Positions 27,162-36,784 are shown, numbered from the stretch's first letter. The stretch: 64,000 bases of DNA from Methylomicrobium sp. wino1 (GCF_003932755.1 NZ_CP024202.1:4278001-4342000); one strand, 5' to 3'. Numbers and translations are program-made. The notes: generated by a model from the letters alone, not told the origin.

Positions 27162-30100
27162 ATGTCTATCGATATCGCACGAGCGGCCATTGAACGCCCG
27201 GTCAATACTTGGCTGATCATCCTGACTTGCCTGATCGGCGGCCTATGGGGCCTGTCTACGGTCGGCCGCCTCGAAGACCCTGCCTTTACCATCAAACAAG
27301 CCTTGGTCATTACGCCCTATCCGGGCGCGACGGCCGAAGAAGTCGAGCTGGAAGTCACCGAACCCTTGGAATCGGCGATTCAACAATTACCTCAAATTAA
27401 GCATATCAAATCGAAATCCAAACCCGGCATTTCCGAAATCGAAGTCGAAATCAAGGATACCTACGACAGCCGCACGATGCCGCAGGTTTGGGACGAACTG
27501 CGCCGCAAGGTCGGTGACGCACAAAAAGAATTGCCGGAGGGCACAAACCCATCGACCGTCAACGACGACTTCGGCGATGTATTCGGTATTTTTTACGCAA
27601 TTACCGCACCGGGATTTTCCGATCGGGAAATTTTAGATCTGGCCAAATTTCTACGCCGCGAACTGTTGACCGTGACTAATGTCGCGAAAGTCGAAACCGC
27701 CGGCATGCGGACCGAAACCATCTATGTCGAGGTATCGAATGCCAGGCTCGCGCGATTCGGACTGCCGATGGCGCAGGTATTGAACACAATCGCCTCGGAA
27801 AACAGGATCGCCGACGCCGGCGCGGTCACGATCGATGACCGGCGCATTCGCATTACCACAGCCGCCGGCTTCGACTCGGTCTCCGCGATAGAAACCTTAC
27901 GCATCGGCCGCCCCGGCAGCACGGAACAAATCAGCCTGATCGATCTGGCAGAAATCCGCCGCGAACCGACCGAAATCCCGGATCATCTCGCGCACTTCAA
28001 CGGTATGCCGGCTTTCACGCTGGCAATATCGGGCGTCCGCGACGCCAATATTGTCACGGTTGGACAAGCGGTCGAAGCACGCCTAGCGGAACTGGCGCCG
28101 CGCATCCCATTAGGGATAGAGATTCATCCGATTTACGAGCAACACAAAGTCGTCGACGAATCGATCGATGATTTCATCGTCAATCTAATCGTATCGGTCT
28201 CGATCGTGATACTGTCGCTGTGTTTGATGATGGGCTGGCGAGTTGGATTGATCGTCGGCGCAACGCTGCTGTTGACCGTGCTCGGCACGGTGTTCCTGAT
28301 GCGCGTTTTTCACATCGATATGGAGCGCATTTCGCTCGGCGCGTTAATTATCGCGATGGGTATGCTGGTCGATAACGCGATAGTAGTTGCCGAAGGCATG
28401 CTGATCAACATGCAGCACGGCATGAACGGCAAGGACGCCGCGACCGTATCGGTCAAACGCACGCAACTGCCGCTGCTGGGCGCGACCGTAATCGGCATCA
28501 TGGCCTTTTCCGGCATCGGTCTGTCGCCGGACGTCACCGGCGAATTTTTGTTTTCGCTGTTTGCGGTGATCGCGATGTCGTTGCTGTTGAGCTGGGTCTT
28601 TGCGATCACGGTAACCCCGCTGTTCGGACACTTGTTTTTGAAGGTCGAGCAAACCGGCGAGGCCCCCTACCGTGCATGGGTCTATCAAGCCTACCGCAAA
28701 ACGCTATCCGCTACCTTAAAAGCCAGAGCCTTGACCGCTTTGATCATGGTCCTGTTAACTGCGACCTGCTTCGCCGGTTTCGGCATGGTCAAGCAAGCCT
28801 TTTTTCCCGACTCAAACACGCCGTTGTTCTACATTCATTATCAATTGCCGCAAGGCAGCGATATTCGCTCGACCGCGCGCGATATCGGAGAAATCGACGC
28901 AATCATCCGCTCCAAGCCGGACGTCGTTTCGGTAGCCAGCTTCATTGGGCGCGGCGCCAGCCGTTACATGCTGACCTACGCGCCGGAACAACCGAACAGC
29001 GCCTACGGACTGTTCATAATCCGCACCGAAAACCTCGACCCCATTTCCGCCTTAGCCGCGGAATTGAAAAGCGAACTGAGCGCAGCCTATCCTAGCGCCG
29101 AAATCCGCACCGAACGACTGATGTTCGGCCCAGGTGGCGGCGCGAAAATCGAAGCGCGTTTTTCAGGTCCGGACTCCGCCGTGCTGCGTCGACTCGGCAA
29201 CGAAGCCCTGAGCATCATGCGCGCCGACGGCAATCTCATCGATCTGCGCACGAATTGGCGGCAAAAGGAACTGGTGATGAAGCCGGTCTACAGCCCCGAA
29301 CGCGCGCGCATCGCCGGTATCGGTTTGAGTGACTTGGCGCTGGCCTTGCAATTCGCCAGCACCGGCGTCCAGGCCGGCACTTACCGCGAGGACGACAAAC
29401 AAATCCCCATAATCGTTCGTCCGCCGGATGCCGAACGGCGGGATGCCAAACAATTACGCGATCGCCTCGTTTGGAGTAATGCCGACCAATCCTATGTTCC
29501 GATCGCGCAAATCGCCGAACGTTTCGAAACGGTCAGCGAGGATACCTTGATACATCGGCGCAACCGGGTGCGCACACTGACCGCTCAGGCCGAGCCGCTA
29601 CCGGAACTAACCGCCGATCAAGCTTTCCGCCGCATCCGCTCGAAAATCGAAGCCATCCCGCTACCGTCCGGTTATCGTTTCGAATGGGGCGGCGAATACG
29701 AAAGCTCGACCGACGCACAAACCGCGCTCAACGCTCAGATACCGGTCGGCTTTATCGTCATGCTCGTGATCAGTATTTTGCTGTTCGGCAAAGTGCGCCA
29801 ACCGCTGATCATCTGGCTGGTCGTGCCGATGTCGGTCTGCGGCGTCGTGATCGGCCTACTGATTTCCAATCATCCGTTCAGCTTCATGGCCCTACTCGGT
29901 CTGTTGAGCTTGTCCGGCATGCTGATGAAGAATGCGATCGTACTGGTCGACGAGATCGACGCGCAAATCGACGAAGGCAAACACGGCCATGCCGCGATCG
30001 TGGACGCCGGCGTTAGCCGTCTTCGCCCGGTATTCCTAGCCGCCGGCACGACGATACTCGGCATGATCCCACTGTTAACCGACGCTTTTTTTGCCAGCAT

Positions 30101-30212
30101 GGCGGTCACGATCATGGGCGGCCTAGCCTTCGCGACTGTACTAACCCTGATCGCCGTGCCTGTGTTGTATGCGTTGTTTTTTGGAGTAAAAGCCGAAGCA
30201 GCGGCGAAATAG
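27162..30212 (+). CDS. RND efflux permease (AcrB/HAE1-like)
   Basis: A 1016-residue inner-membrane pump with the RND two-fold plan: helix 1 at the start, a large periplasmic loop, six helices, then the same again. Proton-relay motifs are visible: MGMLVDNAIVVAEG in helix 4 (Asp-Asn rather than the Asp-Asp of AcrB) and LSGMLMKNAIVLVDEID in helix 10 with the conserved Lys. It is somewhat shorter than AcrB (1049) and fits the broad multidrug or hydrophobic-compound group and not the heavy-metal group. Substrate unknown. Third structural gene of the TetR-controlled operon. Confidence 0.92.
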   Translation: MSIDIARAAIERPVNTWLIILTCLIGGLWGLSTVGRLEDPAFTIKQALVITPYPGATAEEVELEVTEPLESAIQQLPQIKHIKSKSKPGISEIEVEIKDTYDSRTMPQVWDELRRKVGDAQKELPEGTNPSTVNDDFGDVFGIFYAITAPGFSDREILDLAKFLRRELLTVTNVAKVETAGMRTETIYVEVSNARLARFGLPMAQVLNTIASENRIADAGAVTIDDRRIRITTAAGFDSVSAIETLRIGRPGSTEQISLIDLAEIRREPTEIPDHLAHFNGMPAFTLAISGVRDANIVTVGQAVEARLAELAPRIPLGIEIHPIYEQHKVVDESIDDFIVNLIVSVSIVILSLCLMMGWRVGLIVGATLLLTVLGTVFLMRVFHIDMERISLGALIIAMGMLVDNAIVVAEGMLINMQHGMNGKDAATVSVKRTQLPLLGATVIGIMAFSGIGLSPDVTGEFLFSLFAVIAMSLLLSWVFAITVTPLFGHLFLKVEQTGEAPYRAWVYQAYRKTLSATLKARALTALIMVLLTATCFAGFGMVKQAFFPDSNTPLFYIHYQLPQGSDIRSTARDIGEIDAIIRSKPDVVSVASFIGRGASRYMLTYAPEQPNSAYGLFIIRTENLDPISALAAELKSELSAAYPSAEIRTERLMFGPGGGAKIEARFSGPDSAVLRRLGNEALSIMRADGNLIDLRTNWRQKELVMKPVYSPERARIAGIGLSDLALALQFASTGVQAGTYREDDKQIPIIVRPPDAERRDAKQLRDRLVWSNADQSYVPIAQIAERFETVSEDTLIHRRNRVRTLTAQAEPLPELTADQAFRRIRSKIEAIPLPSGYRFEWGGEYESSTDAQTALNAQIPVGFIVMLVISILLFGKVRQPLIIWLVVPMSVCGVVIGLLISNHPFSFMALLGLLSLSGMLMKNAIVLVDEIDAQIDEGKHGHAAIVDAGVSRLRPVFLAAGTTILGMIPLLTDAFFASMAVTIMGGLAFATVLTLIAVPVLYALFFGVKAEAAAK

Positions 30213-30226
30213 CTCTCTGCGGGACG

Positions 30227-30320
30227 GTTACAGACTTCGAAAAAGGACAACGGCAACTTGAACGACGCCGGCTTTCCCTCACCTAGCGTTAGGTGAGGGA
30301 CGACGAAGGCGTCGCTCCCA
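30227..30320 (+). repeat. REP-like repeat family B (copy B2) within a direct duplication
   Basis: 94 bases from GTTACAGACTTCGAAAAA through the CCCTCACCTAGCGTTAGGTG hairpin to GACGAAGGCGTCGCTCCCA. It is repeated almost unchanged at 30440-30532. Together they fill the 530-base gap between the RND gene and the DUF3300 gene. Opposed short open frames here are by-products of the palindromes. Confidence 0.8.
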
Positions 30321-30439
30321 GCGGCTGGAAGCCTTTGTGGGAGCGATCCCCTGATCGCGATCGTCGAAGTCGAAACGACCGAAAAACGCACAACGGTATC
30401 GAAGTCGCAACGCCAAAGCCCCGAAAAAAACAACTAAAC

Positions 30440-30532
30440 GTTACAGACTTCGAAAAAAGACAACGACAACCTGAACGACGCCGGCTTTCCCTCACCTAGC
30501 GTTAGGTGAGGGACGACGAAGGCGTCGCTCCC
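30440..30532 (+). repeat. REP-like repeat family B (copy B3) within a direct duplication
   Basis: Second unit of the direct duplication, with a few single-base differences and one base shorter. It carries the same hairpin (10-base arms, 4-base loop). Confidence 0.8.
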
Positions 30533-30743
30533 ACAAAAGATTTTTCTCCTGCGGGACGGAGTTGCAAACCCCGTCCCGCCAAAGAACAAAAATCGCGGCG
30601 TCGGTTGCGTTCCTTATTCAGCAGGGATTAAGCGTCAAATGTGACAATTACCCAAACGCGGGGAAATTGACCGACACCGACCTCCTTCGATGACATACTT
30701 TCCCAGCCCAACCCGCCAAGGCCCAAGCCTGGAGGTATATCCG

Positions 30744-32483
30744 ATGAAAATGATTATCATGCTGCTTATCGCGTTGCTGTCTTACGTGCCGACCGCATCC
30801 GCTCAACAAGAGAATCCGGCTTTCAATCAAGCCGAACTCGATCAAATGCTGGCGCCGATCGCACTATATCCCGATGTGCTATTGTCGCAAATATTAGTGG
30901 CGGCTACTTATCCTTTAGAAATCGTCGAAGCGGCTCGGTGGTCGCAGGCCAATCCGGGTTTTGAAGGCGAACAAGCCGTTGCTGCCGTCGAAAATCAACC
31001 CTGGGATCCTAGCGTCAAGGCATTAACCGCATTTCCGCAAATACTTTTGCGGATGAACGACGACCTGAACTGGACGCGAGCGCTCGGCGATGCATTTTTA
31101 TTTCAAGAAGCGCAAGTCATGGATAGCGTTCAGAACTTGCGGCAACGAGCCTATGAGACCGGCAATCTCAATTCGACAGACAATGCGCGAGTCGTACGCG
31201 AAAATCAAGTTATCGTTATCGAACCGGCCAACCCTCAAGTCGTCTATGTACCTTATTATAACCCACAGGTAGTTTACGGCTCATGGTGGTGGCCCGGTTA
31301 CACCCCTGTTTACTGGGGGCCGCCGCCCGGCATTCATTTGAATCTAGGTTTTAACTGGGGCTGGGGACGCGGCATCTTCGTATCGCCGGGATTTTTTTTC
31401 AGCAGTTTCGATTGGTATCGACGCCAGACCGTGGTTGTCCATCGCCATCATATTTACCAACACAGACCTCATTTTCATTCGGGACGACACGTCCGCTATG
31501 CCGGCTTTCCTAGATGGCAGCATAATTCGAATCACCGCCGAGGCGTTGCTTATCGTCATGATTCGCTGCAGCGGCAATTCGGCACATCCAGACGTTCCGG
31601 TACCGGCTATGCCGATACCCGCCGAAATACATTCGATCGCACCGATAACATAAACCGGTCTCAATCCGGGCGGCGCAACCATGGCTGGAGCAGTTATGCA
31701 GCCACGCGAAGTCATGACGATCGATCAACGACCCAAAGCACCGAACGGAAAGATAAGCGCTCCGATACCGACAGAATTACAACAAGCGATCGTTGGCGCA
31801 CTAATAGCACCAACCGGACCCAATCCGACCGACGCAATCGAGATCGGAGCAGTAATGCAACCACGCAAAGTCAACACGATCGATCAACCGCCCAAAGCAC
31901 CGCACGAAGAGATAAGCGCTCCAATACCGACAGAATGACAACAAGGGATCGTTGGCGCCAATCCGGGAGCATTTCGCCAAGCGGCTCGGCAAACGATTTA
32001 AGTTCGCGCAATTCCGGCTCCACAGCACAAGGCGCTTCATCCGGCAATATCCGCAGACACAACAGTAGCTATAATCGTGACAACGCACAACGCCGAGAAC
32101 CTTATTCGCGGCGAACGACCAACGGTTTTTCTTCAAATCGCGAGACCGGCGGTCTGCAAACGCAACATCGATCCGGCACCACCCCTAACCGTGAAGCGAC
32201 TCGAAACCAAGATTCTCGACGCCAAATGTCTAGTGGAGCAACACTTCAAAATAGACGCTCCAACTCATACGGCCCATCGTCTCCAGCTCTTTCATCAGAA
32301 CGTCAACGAACCCGAACCCCCACTAATGGGCGCGTAGCGAGAACCGAAAACCGACGTCAGCGCCCGTCTTCCTCAACGACTGTTAGTCGCGATAGAGGCG
32401 GCGCATCGACAGGCGTGCGTTATCGATCCTCAAACAGTAACAATAACCGCGGCGACTCAGGCAATTATTCTTCCGGCAGGTAG
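30744..32483 (+). CDS. DUF3300 secreted protein with long low-complexity tail
   Basis: A 579-residue exported protein. The start at 30744 has a strong SD (GGAGGT) and opens a signal peptide (MKMIIMLLIALLSYVPTASA). Residues about 25-200 carry the DUF3300 signature: LDQMLAPIALYPDVLLSQILVAATYPLEIVEAARW, WDPSVKALTAFP, then VVYVPYYNPQVVYG and a Trp/Tyr/Gly-rich stretch. From about 230 on, the chain is rich in Arg, Ser, Thr, Asn and Asp and includes an imperfect 53-residue tandem repeat (DNA 31654-31966). The function of DUF3300 is unknown; a cell-envelope or surface role is inferred from the signal peptide. It faces, end to end, a two-component system that may regulate it. Confidence 0.85.
   Translation: MKMIIMLLIALLSYVPTASAQQENPAFNQAELDQMLAPIALYPDVLLSQILVAATYPLEIVEAARWSQANPGFEGEQAVAAVENQPWDPSVKALTAFPQILLRMNDDLNWTRALGDAFLFQEAQVMDSVQNLRQRAYETGNLNSTDNARVVRENQVIVIEPANPQVVYVPYYNPQVVYGSWWWPGYTPVYWGPPPGIHLNLGFNWGWGRGIFVSPGFFFSSFDWYRRQTVVVHRHHIYQHRPHFHSGRHVRYAGFPRWQHNSNHRRGVAYRHDSLQRQFGTSRRSGTGYADTRRNTFDRTDNINRSQSGRRNHGWSSYAATRSHDDRSTTQSTERKDKRSDTDRITTSDRWRTNSTNRTQSDRRNRDRSSNATTQSQHDRSTAQSTARRDKRSNTDRMTTRDRWRQSGSISPSGSANDLSSRNSGSTAQGASSGNIRRHNSSYNRDNAQRREPYSRRTTNGFSSNRETGGLQTQHRSGTTPNREATRNQDSRRQMSSGATLQNRRSNSYGPSSPALSSERQRTRTPTNGRVARTENRRQRPSSSTTVSRDRGGASTGVRYRSSNSNNNRGDSGNYSSGR
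31654..31966 (+). repeat. Tandem 159-base repeat inside the DUF3300 gene
   Basis: Two imperfect units begin at 31654 (ACCGGTCTCAATCC) and 31813 (ACCGGACCCAATCC), 159 bases apart, an exact multiple of three. Each encodes about 53 residues rich in Arg, Asp, Ser and Gln (DRSTTQSTERKDKRSDTDR and DRSTAQSTARRDKRSNTDR). A third partial start is seen near 31960. Confidence 0.75.
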
Positions 32484-32537
32484 TCTAGGCGACGAGAGTC
32501 ATCGAATTAACTATTCCACTTACTCTTCAATCGACGT

Positions 32538-33905
32538 TTACTTGAACACCACATCGGCCTTCGTCCCCCCCGTGTTGCTCGAAGTTCCGAGAAAAAGCTC
32601 CGCCTGATGTAAATCGGCAATTTCCTTGACAATGGGAAGCCCTAATCCGCAACCATCCCCAGGACTTCCCGGAATTCGATAAAAGCGCTCGAAGATTTTA
32701 TCCATTTCGGATGCCGGTATGCCCGGCCCATCGTCCTCGACAGTCAACGTAGGCGAAGGACCCGGCTTTAACCTTACGATTATGTTACCGTTCTCTCGTC
32801 CATAACAGACCGCGTTATCAAGAAGATTGACCAGTAACTCGCGAATTAAAATTTCGTTGCCGTTGATATAAACCGCCTGTTTAGGACCTTCGAAACTGAG
32901 TTCGATATGATTCTGTAAGGCCTTAGGAACCCATTCGCTACTAACTTCCCTAACCAGCGTCAATAAATCGAACTTTCCCAAAAGCAGCCCGCTTTCAATC
33001 GCACCCGATTTGGCTAATGCCAAAAGTTGAGAGATGATATGAGAAACCCTGTCGGCACTGCTTTGAATTTGCAGTAAGGCCGGCTTCATTGCCGCCATGT
33101 TATCTTCCCGTAACGCTCTTTCCGATTGCAATTTCAGCCCCGCCAGCGGCGTACGAAGTTGATGCGCGGCATTGGCGATAAAACGTTGCTGAGAAGCGAT
33201 CGCGCCGTTCAAACGCTTCAACAAGCCATTAATGGTATCGGTCAAGATCCGTACTTCGGCAAAAACATGCGCTTCAGGGATTGGACTCAAATCTTTCGGG
33301 GAGCGCATGGCAACTTCATCGGCCAATTCGCGTAACGGATTCAAGCCTCGATAAACGGCCTTGCGCATATAGAAACCGATGGCGACAGCTAAAACAATCG
33401 GCGGTATCAAATCGGCCAATAAAATATCCATCATCATGTTGCGGCGCTTGTTAAGCGTCTCGGCAACATGTACGAATACGATTTCCGGAAGGTCTTTCCT
33501 CTCTACAAGAATAGATACCCCCCGCACTGACTCGCCTCGAACCGTATCATTGAAAAAAACCGGCTTCGACCAATCGGTCGTCTCGTCGAAAGGTTCGGGA
33601 ACGAAACTATCTCCGGCGATCATTCCTTGGTTCTCGCCGATGATTTTGAAATAGGTCTTGTCTAATTCATCCCATTTAAAAATGGTCAACGCAGCCGGCG
33701 GTAATTCCGCAATAACCCGATCCTCATTCACTTTGACTTCCTGCACCAAGGAACCTGCTGAGTCCAATAGCCATCGATCGTAAGCTTCATCGACATAATG
33801 CCGCGTTACAACATAGGAAGTGACGGTTTCGAATACGACAAACAGCAAAACCGGCATGATTAATCGAATCAGTATTTCGGTTCTTAGCGTTCTATTTTGC
33901 TCCAT
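32538..33905 (-). CDS. Sensor histidine kinase (QseC/TctE type)
   Basis: A 455-residue membrane kinase. The ATG at 33905 lies inside the end of the regulator gene (14-base overlap). It has a first helix about 10-30, a periplasmic domain about 32-160 (2CSK-N-like), a second helix about 165-185, HAMP, then H-box FIANAAHQLRTPLAGL with His248, N box LVNLLDNAVCYG, G1 DDGPGIP and G2 GCGLGLPIV. It is the cognate kinase of the OmpR-type regulator upstream in the operon. The TctE/QseC group senses carboxylates or hormones in some species; the signal here is unknown. Confidence 0.88.
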   Translation of the reverse strand: MEQNRTLRTEILIRLIMPVLLFVVFETVTSYVVTRHYVDEAYDRWLLDSAGSLVQEVKVNEDRVIAELPPAALTIFKWDELDKTYFKIIGENQGMIAGDSFVPEPFDETTDWSKPVFFNDTVRGESVRGVSILVERKDLPEIVFVHVAETLNKRRNMMMDILLADLIPPIVLAVAIGFYMRKAVYRGLNPLRELADEVAMRSPKDLSPIPEAHVFAEVRILTDTINGLLKRLNGAIASQQRFIANAAHQLRTPLAGLKLQSERALREDNMAAMKPALLQIQSSADRVSHIISQLLALAKSGAIESGLLLGKFDLLTLVREVSSEWVPKALQNHIELSFEGPKQAVYINGNEILIRELLVNLLDNAVCYGRENGNIIVRLKPGPSPTLTVEDDGPGIPASEMDKIFERFYRIPGSPGDGCGLGLPIVKEIADLHQAELFLGTSSNTGGTKADVVFK

Positions 33906-34572
33906 CGTCACCCGTCTCCAACAAGTAACCCAAGCCCCGCACGGTCCGTATAACGGCATCATAAGGCTCGATCCGTTTACGAACGCGATGCACATACACT
34001 TCGATCGCATTATCGGCCAATGCATCGCCGTCCGCCGACAAACGCTGCGCGATACGGTCCTTACAAACCACTTTGCCGGCCTGTAACAGCAATATTTCGA
34101 GAACCGCCGCTTCACGTGCCGATAACACCAGTAACTGCCCATCCGCGGAAACTTGATTATTTTGGGTGTCGAGCGAAAGACGCCCCACATCGATGGTATG
34201 GCTGAAGCCCCCATAACAACGTCTGATCAATGCGTGAATCCGCGCTTCCAACTCCATTAGTTCGAAAGGTTTGGTCATGTAGTCGTCCGCACCTTGACGA
34301 ATACCTTCGATACGGTCGTTCATACTTTCCCGTGCCGTCAAAATAAGAATCGGTAATGAAATCTTACGGTTACGAAATTTGCGCAATAATTCTAAACCGT
34401 CCATATCGGGCAACCCCAAGTCCAGCACAATCAAATCGAAATCTTGCGCTCCAACCAATTGTTCTGCATAACACCCGCTTTTGGTGGCGGTAACAACGTA
34501 ACCGGTTTTTTGAAGCGTATGAATCAATCCATCAGTGAGAACGGAGTCATCTTCGATCAATAAAATATTCAT
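33892..34572 (-). CDS. OmpR-family response regulator (QseB/TctD type)
   Basis: A 226-residue regulator. The receiver has an acidic pair (IEDD) and phospho-acceptor Asp51 in VLDLGLPDMDG, then Thr in ILTARE and Lys in MTKPF. The C-terminal winged helix (about 125-220) ends in VRTVRGLGYLLE. It starts the regulator-kinase operon with a 14-base overlap to the kinase gene. A likely target is the convergent DUF3300 gene, an inference from position only. Confidence 0.9.
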   Translation of the reverse strand: MNILLIEDDSVLTDGLIHTLQKTGYVVTATKSGCYAEQLVGAQDFDLIVLDLGLPDMDGLELLRKFRNRKISLPILILTARESMNDRIEGIRQGADDYMTKPFELMELEARIHALIRRCYGGFSHTIDVGRLSLDTQNNQVSADGQLLVLSAREAAVLEILLLQAGKVVCKDRIAQRLSADGDALADNAIEVYVHRVRKRIEPYDAVIRTVRGLGYLLETGDDGAK

Positions 34573-34754
34573 ATATAGTTAAAGCATAAACAAAACGATA
34601 ACGATTACACAGTGGACAGGATGTTCACCTCATAAGCGCCAACTTAAGGAAAAAACGCGTCATTCCGCCGCAGATTGGCGGAATCCAGCGCCATGAATGG
34701 CAATGCGTAGCACACCAACTCTATACCCATGGATATAGACAATCTATACCGATA

Positions 34755-34782
34755 TATACCTTTCGCACTTTAAATTTCGGCA
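34755..34782 (+). repeat. Short dispersed repeat C, copy 3
   Basis: ATATACCTTTCGCACTTTAA followed by ATTTCGG, the third copy of the motif seen at 3287 and 3407. Confidence 0.5.
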
Positions 34783-34881
34783 GCGCTTAAAGACGCACCG
34801 GAGTGTAAAGCGGATTTTTGCTCCATGCAAAATTCGCATTCACCCAGAGCCTAACGATCATGAAGAAGCTGTCATCACCCC

Positions 34882-35031
34882 GGCAAATGAAAGTGCGAAG
34901 GTCGGTACGATCACTCGCGCCCGACAGGGCGCCGTAAATACGTCCATGTAGGCTCGACGGCGGCTCCCTGCCGCCGACGCCGGTCGGTCGAGCAACCGCA
35001 CCCTCTTCGGTTCGCCAACTTTCACAGTAAA
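34882..35031 (+). repeat. Repeat family A element (copy A4)
   Basis: It runs from GGCAAATGAAAGTGCG to ACTTTCACAGTAAA, the same outer limits as copy A7 (42587-42749). The core goes from GGGCGCCGTAAATACGTCC to GGCTCGACGGCGGCTCCCTG and CCGCCGACGCC. The inner arms are ATCACTCGCGCCCGACAGG and GGTCGGTCGAGCAACCG. Confidence 0.8.
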
Positions 35032-35125
35032 TTCAATAGGTCATTGGCTATGATTCAAAATCATACTTAATTTAGGTGCTGACTGCACGCATCCTTAGAA
35101 AGGACTGCCCGACACCAATCAACTT

Positions 35126-35422
35126 AGGATTTCGTGATAAATAACGTCTTGGAACTATACGCTTTGTTGAGGGTTCGGTAACTTGCTTGGCAGGACGCCG
35201 TGGACCCAGCACCTAAATTATCCAAGAAAGTTATCCATAGCCAATAAGCTGCGGAATTTAGGTGCTGGGTGAATGCAGATTTTGCATTACGCCATGGATG
35301 GCGTGTATTAGGGCAATGCAGGAGCAATTGCCGAGGAGCAAAAATCTGCCCTGCCGCCGACACCTGCCAATCGAGCAACCGAACCCTCCGTAAAATAGGG
35401 AAGTTATTTACGACCAAATCCT
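35126..35422 (+). repeat. MITE-like composite repeat (family A, copy A5)
   Basis: A 297-base second copy of the composite at 11668-11917, with the same outer ends (AGGATTTCGTGATAAATAAC / GTTATTTACGACCAAATCCT), the same GAGGGTTCGG...CGAACCCTC arms and the same CAGCACCTAAATTAT / GGAATTTAGGTGCTG hairpin. The right-hand part carries an extra CGCCATGGATGGCG segment also seen in copy A2, so the composites share exchangeable modules. Confidence 0.8.
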
Positions 35423-35910
35423 TACTCTAGGCGAACAGTTAAAACCCGGTTAAAAATAAACATCGTGAAATTGAAAGGATTCTGAAAGGTAGTATCGATA
35501 CAATACTTTTAAGCCAATCTATCGGTCCTTATTCGATTCGATAATCGCTAATTGATGCGATTGGTTTAAACCAAAACAAAAAGTGTTTGTGACGATTCGT
35601 TTTTTTGCCGGACTAGTCTAGTTTATTGATTTAACAGGAAGCGTTTCACTAACATATAAATTCTTTTCCTCAGTATCGAACTTTAAGAATTTATGCACCC
35701 GGTGAACCCACCCTTGGAAGCTCTAAAAGCACGGACTTCATTGCTCTTCGTCTTGTTTTGTTCGAGAAGAAGAGCAGTGAAGAATGCATGAAGAAATTCT
35801 ATCTTGCCGTTGTTAAAAGGACAACTCAATAAGCTATAACATCCGGATTAAACAGCTCGAAGCGTTACGATCTTTAACTACAGTCAATTGCATACAGCAA
35901 GGCGGAATCT

Positions 35911-36561
35911 ATGAAATCATTCGAAAAGCTGTTAATGAAAAACAAAAAATGGGCTTCTGACAAGCAAGAGATAGATCCCAATTTTTTTAAACATCTTGCA
36001 AATGAGCAAAAACCCGAATTCCTTTGGATCGGCTGTTCGGATAGTCGTGTTCCGGCGGAACTCATTGTGAATGCCGAACCCGGCGAAATGTTCATTCATC
36101 GCAACATTGCCAATCAAATGGTGGCAACGGACTTCAACTGCTTAAGCGTCTTGCAATATGCGGTAGCCGTGCTGAAAGTCAAGCACATTATCGTTTGCGG
36201 TCATTACAACTGCGGAGGAGTGAAAGCCGCTCTCAATAATCAAAGCACCGACTTGGTATTGACTAATAAATGGTTGATGCATATCAAAAATGTTTACCGA
36301 CTCCATCAAAAAGAGGTCAATGCGCTAGCAACCGAACAAGAACGTATCGATCGATTGGTTGAATTAAATGTTATCGAACAGGTTAAAACACTAGCTTACA
36401 CCTCCATCATTCAACAAGCCTGGCATAAAGAGAATCGTCCTATTATCCATGGCTGGGTCTACGGCCTTTCCGACGGCTTGTTGAAAGCATTAATTTCTAT
36501 GGAACCCGGACAAGAAATCGAACCAATATTCAAATATGATTATACTGAAGCGGTGGCTTAA
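35911..36561 (+). CDS. Beta-class carbonic anhydrase
   Basis: A 216-residue zinc enzyme interconverting CO2 and bicarbonate. Zinc ligands and the catalytic dyad are in place: Cys42, Asp44 and Arg46 in GCSDSRVP, His98 and Cys101 in CGHYNCGG. The length matches E. coli Can (220). Downstream genes encode a stress protein and a SulP transporter, so the enzyme may interconvert bicarbonate moved by SulP. In a methanotroph it may also supply bicarbonate to carboxylases. Probably transcribed from its own promoter at the end of the repeat island. Confidence 0.92.
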   Translation: MKSFEKLLMKNKKWASDKQEIDPNFFKHLANEQKPEFLWIGCSDSRVPAELIVNAEPGEMFIHRNIANQMVATDFNCLSVLQYAVAVLKVKHIIVCGHYNCGGVKAALNNQSTDLVLTNKWLMHIKNVYRLHQKEVNALATEQERIDRLVELNVIEQVKTLAYTSIIQQAWHKENRPIIHGWVYGLSDGLLKALISMEPGQEIEPIFKYDYTEAVA

Positions 36562-36784
36562 ATCGGACAATGCCTATCTAAATACACTGGTCTGATGATA
36601 GCGCTAAACGAGAACAATCAAGCAGCTCGGTCTAAGCTACAGGTCCGACAATCCGGTCGAGAAATTCGGCAAGCGGGCTGCGATTGCCCATACTTTACCG
36701 GTACAGGAACGAGGCAAAATCATTTTCAGTTTTTCCTCGGTTCAAATCAGCCAACCATCCGAATTGTGCAAGAGCGAGAATGTC

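Larger units (their letters stand above)
34573..35910. other. Repeat-filled non-coding island
   Basis: About 1.3 kb with no supported gene. It holds, in order, copy 3 of repeat C (34755-34782), family A element A4 (34882-35031), a family A fragment (about 35078-35115), the MITE-like composite A5 (35126-35422), and near 35690-35790 a degenerate family A core followed by a CTGCTCTTC-type imperfect hairpin. The AT-rich part 35430-35690 may contain the promoter of the carbonic anhydrase gene. Confidence 0.75.

Noticed and set aside
30289-30499. Mirror-image 68-codon frames on both strands
   Set aside because: They arise from the two inverted or duplicated family B hairpins and have compositions dictated by the palindromes.
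31681-32337. Several frames of 85-110 codons inside the DUF3300 gene
   Set aside because: They are alternate-frame readings of a repetitive low-complexity region. The DUF3300 frame has the signal peptide and SD.
34882-35422. Possible CRISPR array from repeated palindromic segments
   Set aside because: The repeats are long, variable, unequally spaced and lack spacers. No cas genes are present.
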